64,000 bases of DNA from Turbatrix aceti (Eukaryota; Nematoda; Chromadorea; Rhabditida; Panagrolaimidae). A program made the translations under genes and the position numbers. Each line of letters begins with the position of its first letter. Within the stretch, counting starts at the first letter, position 1. Location: NCBI GenBank assembly GCA_963969345.1, contig OZ017770.1, positions 505,246 to 569,245 of the forward strand, in the 5' to 3' direction. The notes below the pieces were generated by a model. The model searched no databases. It was not told the DNA's origin and saw only the letters and a list, made by a program, of their open reading frames with translations. Shown here piece by piece: positions 58,052-64,000 of this stretch.

Positions 58052-59326
58052 ATGCTGAAGCTTCTATGTTTTTATATTCTAAATTTACCACTTATTTTAA
58101 GTCAAACAACACGAATTAAGAGTATCACTGTACGGCCACCAAATCAGTATCAAAAATGGACGCTTCAGTATCACAAATCAGCCGCTAACGATGGAGTACG
58201 CATTGTCACCAGCACGGTTCCAATTACCACGATTGCTCCAACAGATGACATTGAAAGTCGGGCTGAAAAAAATCTCGTTCGAACACTGGCAATTATTGAG
58301 TCTAAAAGCAGCATTGGCCGAATCGTGGTATTGTTTTGTGCCCATGATTGTACATTACATCGCCAGCAGGTTAGACCATTACCGATCAATGCCCAAACAT
58401 TACACCTGTCTTTCCATTTTTATTAATTGCAGATACCAATGTGGATTCGTGAATTTAACATGATAAACAATTTTACTCAAAGTGATATAATAAATTACCA
58501 CTACCATCGCAAGCGGCAACCTTTGGGTTACTACAACGTAGATGCACTTCTCAGCCAGAAACCCGTTGTGTTAATTTATTTCATAGCAAATAAATACTAT
58601 TTGTATGAAGACAACCCGAACAATCGACAAGCATTCCTAAACTTTCTATCCGTTCACGAAAACAATGTTGTGCAAAAGCCAAAAGAATATCATGAAGTTG
58701 ACACTATCATCGGTTTGGCAGCAGATTGTAACAACAATCAGAAATATGTTTTGATGGTTCACGACATTGAAAAGTGCAAAGAACCGCAATGGGGAAACCT
58801 TGTAAAAAGCTTCTATGATGCAGATGACATAACTTTTATTGAACTTGTTCGCCCGCTAGACATCGATCAGAAAATCTTGCTACAAAGCAGATTTCCTCTT
58901 TTGAGAAATAACTGTCAGAGTACGGTTATCTTTCACCGCGAAAAGTATCAAGAAATTACAGACAAAAATTTAATTTCGGTAAGTTTTTTTATAAACATAT
59001 AATAAGGATAATTTTACATATGTATCGTTTTCAAACTTGTTTTTTTTCGACAAAACACAATTTTTATTATGTATAATAATTTTCAGATGGTTGACTTCGT
59101 GACATTTTTTTCGAACGAAAATTGCGCGCAGATTCACAATTATAAAATTCAGCCTCAACTTACTGATGTGCAGCTTGAATATTTGAAGGAAGAAGTAACT
59201 ATCCACAACATTGAATGGAACGCGACGTACATTGCTGTCGGGGCCATCGGAGGTGTTGCTGTCATTGCATTAGCAATAAGCATTTTTTGGGGTCTCAACG
59301 GAACATCATTTGTTGCCAGTAAATAA
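58052..59326 (+). CDS. Single-pass type I membrane protein of unknown function
   Basis: Exons 58052-58369, 58433-58978 and 59087-59326 (all phase 0) join to 367 residues. A signal peptide (MLKLLCFYILNLPLILSQ) precedes a lumenal or extracellular domain of about 310 residues with several Asn-glycosylation sites, a few cysteines (CAHDC, ADCNNN, DIEKCKE, NNCQS) and alternating beta/alpha-like hydrophobic strands (KPVVLIYFIANKYYLY, IIGLAADC). A transmembrane helix near the end (ATYIAVGAIGGVAVIALAIS) leaves a short tail, NGTSFVASK. I do not recognise the family. The intact frame, three clean introns and signal/anchor layout make the gene itself secure. Confidence 0.75.
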
Positions 59327-59875
59327 ATTCTGCTTTGAGTGACAAAATGGTGCTAACTAACTTGATGGTGGTATCATTAATTTATTTTTTTGCACAAAAC
59401 CAATTACTTGGCAACTGTGAAGAAAAGTACGCCAGGTGATAGATTCAGGAGTGTTAAACATATTGTGACAGTGCCGTATCTTTATTGATAAATTGAATCA
59501 CAGTTTAGTCATTTTTGCACCCCATGTTTGAAAATGTCTATATTGTATATCCATATTTTAAAAAAGAATGAGAAATCCTGCAAATGGACGATAACATGCG
59601 AAGCACGGATGCGTGCACTACTTCCCCGAGTCGGGTAACCTTCCTCTCTCATTTAAACCCATGCAACCCCTTCATCAAGCGGTGAAACCAATCCGTGCCA
59701 CATTAGGGGTGTCGAATTGCGGGCTAGACTTACTTCTATTTCTTACTTTACTTGTGTTCCTTTGTTTTTGTCATAAACACCCACTGGTCAGTTTTTCCCA
59801 ATTGACGACTATTCCAAACATGGGAATTTCTATTCAAAAAAGCATTACGAAAAACTTAATGTATTCATTGCATTT

Positions 59876-60139
59876 ATGGTGCGATGGTACAAAATTGCAC
59901 TTCTCATGACATTTTACATCTTCTTTTTGTTTCTTGAAGCTTTGAATAGGGAAATGCCAGCAAGCATGAGTAAGTCTCATAGATATACCGTCCCAAACAT
60001 GCTCTTTTACGATTGTAATGGGTCGGACAAATTTATGTTCCGGAGTAAGGGGGCGACTTCATATACTTTTAAAAACATTTTGATTAAGATATTTGGGTTA
60101 TGGTGGTGGCAGTGGTCAGTTTATCCTATGCAGGTTTGA
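59876..60139 (+). CDS. Possible small secreted protein (uncertain model)
   Basis: An 87-residue frame opening with a convincing signal sequence (YKIALLMTFYIFFLFLEALN). It contains two donor-like sites (ATGA/GTAAGT at about 59970 and CGGA/GTAAGG at about 60045), so the real product may be spliced; an alternative frame past 60093 gives GYGGGSGQFILC, typical of Gly-rich secreted peptides. No family match. It lies between the membrane-protein gene and the Kunitz gene on the same strand. Confidence 0.3.
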   Translation: MVRWYKIALLMTFYIFFLFLEALNREMPASMSKSHRYTVPNMLFYDCNGSDKFMFRSKGATSYTFKNILIKIFGLWWWQWSVYPMQV

Positions 60140-60461
60140 TTTCGGATATTGTTACCGTTTGTATGGTTTTTTTCATTGTAAAGTTCTTTTTTTGTACCTC
60201 AACAACCAGTCGTTGATGATATGTTCCATGAATCGCGTATGGCCAAGGAACGTTTCATCATTTGTCCTGTCGGCCATTTAAGATAAAGTAATTCATATGA
60301 AAGTCATTTTTCTACAAAAAAAATGTTTCAATTGATTCAGCATAAGTGGCGTTCTATTTGTATTTCTTTTGTCTGTCGATTGGCAATAATTTTTTTACTC
60401 ACAAATAATTTTAAAGCATTTTAGACCCTGATTTATCCATTGGGATGCCGAACAAAATATC

Positions 60462-63400
60462 ATGAGCTGGCTTTTCGGCATCTCCATATTTTTGTACATA
60501 TCGTATTCTAGTAGTGATGCAGTAGAAAGCCCGATATCTGTGTGTGACGTAAGTTAATTTTTTTTTTTAAATATTAATAAACAATTTTATAGCAACCAGT
60601 GGCCTTTGGTACATGCAAGCTTAACATATCACGCTGGTATTACGACAAAAATATAAACTCGTGCTTCCATTTTATTTTCAAGTTTGTGAAAATTTTTGAT
60701 TTACAATTCCACACGTAAACTTTTTAGGGGTTGTGAAGGAAATGGCAACCGATTTTTATCAGAACGCCAGTGCCTTCAAAGATGCCGAAAGAAATTCAAA
60801 AGTCATACTGTCATTCCAGACGGTAACTTTTTTGTTTAACTTACTACTTACTAAATGGATGTTACAGAACTGTACGAATTACCTCCCGAAAAAAACCTGA
60901 CCTGTAACAACTGTCACTTGATCAACGGCACATGCATTGGACGGCGATGTGTCTGTCCTGCCGGTTTTCAGTTAGTGGATTTTAAGTGCGTGGACGTCGA
61001 TGAATGCAAACTCATAAAGTGTGAAAAACATTCATCGTGCAAAAACAGTCTTGGATCATTTCGCTGTGAGTGTGATATCGGCTTCGCAGGCAGTGGCCTC
61101 AATTGTTCAAATTCTCCGACGGTTTGTGGACAACTATTTGACGAAAGATACGAAGAGTCCTGTCACAATATAAATCCAGAATTTCAACAGCGCTATTTTT
61201 ACAACTCAATCACCGGCCGCTGCCAGACCTTTCTTTATGGCGGCTGTCAGTTTGCGTCTTCACAAAATGTATTTCATGATTTACACACTTGTGAGACACT
61301 TTGTGGCGAATACAGTACGCCACCTCCCACGACACCGTTTGACAACGACAATGAACCATATACTACTACTCGTGCCAATATTCCAGGTAATATAATTCTA
61401 TTTTTTTGTAGTTTTATTCTATGATTTTCAGATCCATGCATGGAACCCTTTGACCCCAACAGAAAAGAACAATGTGAAGAAGCCGACTGGAAACTGCGAT
61501 ACTACTACGATAAAGATACAGAATTATGTGAATCTTTCTGGTTTGACGTATCCTGTTCCAATGTCCAATTCACGTCAAAAAACATTTTTGTTCACAAACA
61601 AACGTGCGAAAAGTTATGCGGTCACGTGTCAAAAAATAATGGCTACAGCAACTTTACAGCCATTTCAGGAATAATACAGGCTTCTCCAAACAAATACTGG
61701 CGAATCAAGCCACCCGTAAACAAACCATTGAGTGCAACTACACCAATTCCTGAAGTTACAATAAATCTATTTGAAGGATTTGATGATTTGCCTACAAGAC
61801 CTACAAGTAAACAAACAAGCCGTTTTGAAACACCTACAACGTACAAATGGCCTGATACGAGTGAAAAGCCGCCTTTAACTACGACTCCAACGTGGTATCA
61901 CATTTGGGAACCGAAAGACATGTCGTCGCCTGTAGAAAGTGAATCACAAACAGCCAAAAAAGAAATGCCGACTACAGTTTGGAAAATAAAAGTGGGACTT
62001 GAACACAAAACTGCCGCACCAAAAACTTCTTATCAGACAGAAACCACTAGTCAACATATGTCAAAAACTACTCAGTATCCAGGAAACTACAATAAAGATA
62101 GCAAACCTTCTCTGATTTCGTCAACTACTGCGCCTTCGGAAACAATAACTACAAATAGTTATTCAACAGGAACAAACAAAATTTTTTACAGCAAGACAAC
62201 AGCACCCGATATTGAATACCTAGTACCAACGTTTTCCAGCTTGGATGACTCTGATTTTCAACCGGATTTTGACAACACTGGAATTAAATATTCAAACGTA
62301 GATTACGATACACGTGGTTTTGATGGAAAAAAGAACCACGGAATTATACAGCATGAAGATAAAATTGAATCGAAGCATCCGAGTTCCAAAATTTTCACCG
62401 TATTTCCTTCAAATATGGATTACAGCGTGGAAGCTAACAATATCGGACAGCATTCCGAACTATCCAAAGAACAATACAACTTTGGAAAATTCGGAGGAAC
62501 AAGAAAACCTAACCTTCCTAGTCTAAAAAATGATTTCGAAAAAATAGACTTGCTACCAACACGCCATCCGAAGCCATACGTCCATCCAACCGGTACACTG
62601 TCACCTGATTTGAAACACTCAACAACAACCTTTCCAAATATTAATGACAAGATCGTCGAAAAACTTCGCTCTGAGTTTTCAACGACAGCAATATCAAAAG
62701 GAGAGGAAAATAAAATTGGCCAAACGGATAGACCAATGATTTATAATGTTCCAGTCCACGAAGAATTAGATTCATCAAAAACTAATTTTGAAAAAGCAGA
62801 TTTACCAGGTTCAGTAATTCCAACCGATCAGACTAGCATGCATGGTAAAACACACGCACCTGAAACTGTTTTTGAAAAACATACTCCCCATAAACATATC
62901 GACAAGGAACATCCGTTACCGACCACTTTCAAAATTTTTTCAAAAAACGAAAACAATGCTAAAACGGAATATAATGCATTCCGTACAACTGAAGCATCAG
63001 TACCTCATCGCCCTGATATTAGAATCTCTGGCGGACAAATTTCAGTAGAAGGCAATTATGATGTTAAAGATAGCACCAAAACACAGCCATTAGAGGTGCA
63101 TCATCCAAAGGGGCATCGCCCGACAAATGATTTATCTACCAAACATGTTTCGTTTGACGTTGAATCAACTACGCCAATCCCAAGTGTACATATTTCTGGC
63201 AACCGTCATTCAACTGAATTTTTTGGTACACCAAAAAGTACTCCAGCAACTGAAATTAAATCCAGTTCAATGCCGACACCCTGCAGCACGCGCGATTCAA
63301 GTACCTGGCATTCAATAACAAAGAAACCGCGAAAAGGAAAAATTAGGCATGACAAAAAACCTCCGTTAGATGAAAACTCGAAACAACGGAATTACAATGA

Positions 63401-64000
63401 TAGCTCGAGTTATTTCATTGATGACAAGCACATCAGCCCGTATGAAAAACAAAGTCTTCTTGCTGCGAAGAAAAAACATGGAGCTGTCATCACAAAAGCA
63501 CAAAACTACAGTTTGGTTTACAAAAAAACTGTTTCTATCTCAAGTATGCAACTTTTTTGGCACATCAATAGCTTTTATTCAAATTGTTTTCAGCCATGTG
63601 TCTCGAACCTTTTGACAATCGTTTAGCTCTGTCATGCAAAGACGAATCAGACTGGTCCAAACGTTACTTCTTTGACGCTGAGCTTAACGCTTGCCGAATG
63701 TATTGGTACGGAGGATGTTGGAGCCCCTCAAAAAATAACTTTGAAACCATGTCGGATTGCCAGTGGCATTGCGAACCGACAGAAAGTACAAAAGAGACAA
63801 GTGGGTTATTGTTTTTTAAACACAACGAAAATAAGTAAAACTTTCAGGATATTGTTTTGATAAATTTGATGCCGTTTACAAGAAAGATTGCCGTAGCGGA
63901 ACTTTTGAAGTCAGATATTACTTTGATCATGCAACAAAGCAGTGTTCGTCTTTCTACTTTGGCGGCTGTCAATCGGCCTCAAAAAACATCTTTTCCGATC
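60462..64000 (+). CDS. Secreted multi-Kunitz/EGF protein with mucin-like region (3' end beyond window)
   Basis: Exons 60462-60548, 60593-60681, 60728-60822, 60868-61386, 61432-63543, 63594-63800 and 63848 to beyond 64000. Signal peptide, then Kunitz 1 with all six cysteines (starts VCDQPVAFGTCKLN, ends QCLQRCRK), an EGF-like unit, a calcium-binding EGF (DVDECKLIKCEKHSSC), Kunitz 2 (FLYGGCQF), Kunitz 3, a Thr/Ser/Pro-rich stretch of about 630 residues inside one exon, Kunitz 4 (MYWYGGCWS) and Kunitz 5 running off the window (SFYFGGCQS). P1 positions after the second Cys are Lys, His, Glu, Lys and Arg, so only some units could inhibit trypsin-like proteases. The donor for exon 5 could also be at 63510. 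Probably an extracellular matrix or cuticle protein. Confidence 0.88.

Overview
The window looks like nuclear DNA of a nematode, or a close relative. It is AT-rich. Genes are split by many introns of about 45-55 bp whose acceptors read TTTTCAG or TTTTTAG. Several start codons lie a few bases after an isolated acceptor-like site, as spliced-leader trans-splicing would require. The gene set is purely animal: integrin alpha, STAT, calsequestrin, collagen/olfactomedin, class C GPCR, multi-Kunitz protein. No species can be named from the sequence. Exon coordinates below were joined by hand from splice consensus, reading phase and protein family knowledge; no alignment was run.

Layout. 1-3.1 kb: gene-free, with two short non-autonomous elements with perfect 8-bp target duplications (hAT-like). 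3.7-5.7 kb: tandem pair of SDHC genes (complex II membrane anchor), followed by a convergent TMEM218 gene. 6.5-12.3 kb: AT-rich with no clear gene. 12.35-15.8 kb: a nearly perfect 1735-bp tandem duplication carrying the C-terminal remnant of a non-LTR retrotransposon. 16.3-17.7 kb: glycogen-targeting PP1 regulatory subunit. 18.15-21.47 kb: GC-rich 5'-truncated BEL/Pao retroelement with integrase and envelope-like glycoprotein. 21.5-25.9 kb: AT-rich, gene-poor. 25.9-29.8 kb: calsequestrin and a convergent heparan sulfate 3-O-sulfotransferase. 33.0-40.8 kb: three minus-strand genes (collagen/olfactomedin membrane protein, WBP2, integrin alpha). 43.1-64 kb: plus-strand genes (mGluR-like GPCR, FHDC1-type formin, STAT, a small secreted protein, an unknown single-pass membrane protein, and a Kunitz/EGF protein that runs off the end).

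Working together: most genes belong to general muscle, matrix and signalling functions (calsequestrin, integrin, olfactomedin/collagen, formin, heparan sulfate modification), but nothing in the arrangement shows an operon. The most notable observation is the second SDHC copy. It keeps the intron positions, phases and overall fold of the first, but the histidine corresponding to the haem b axial ligand is tyrosine, and the His-Arg pair near the quinone site is Glu-Arg. That suggests a diverged or specialised complex II anchor.
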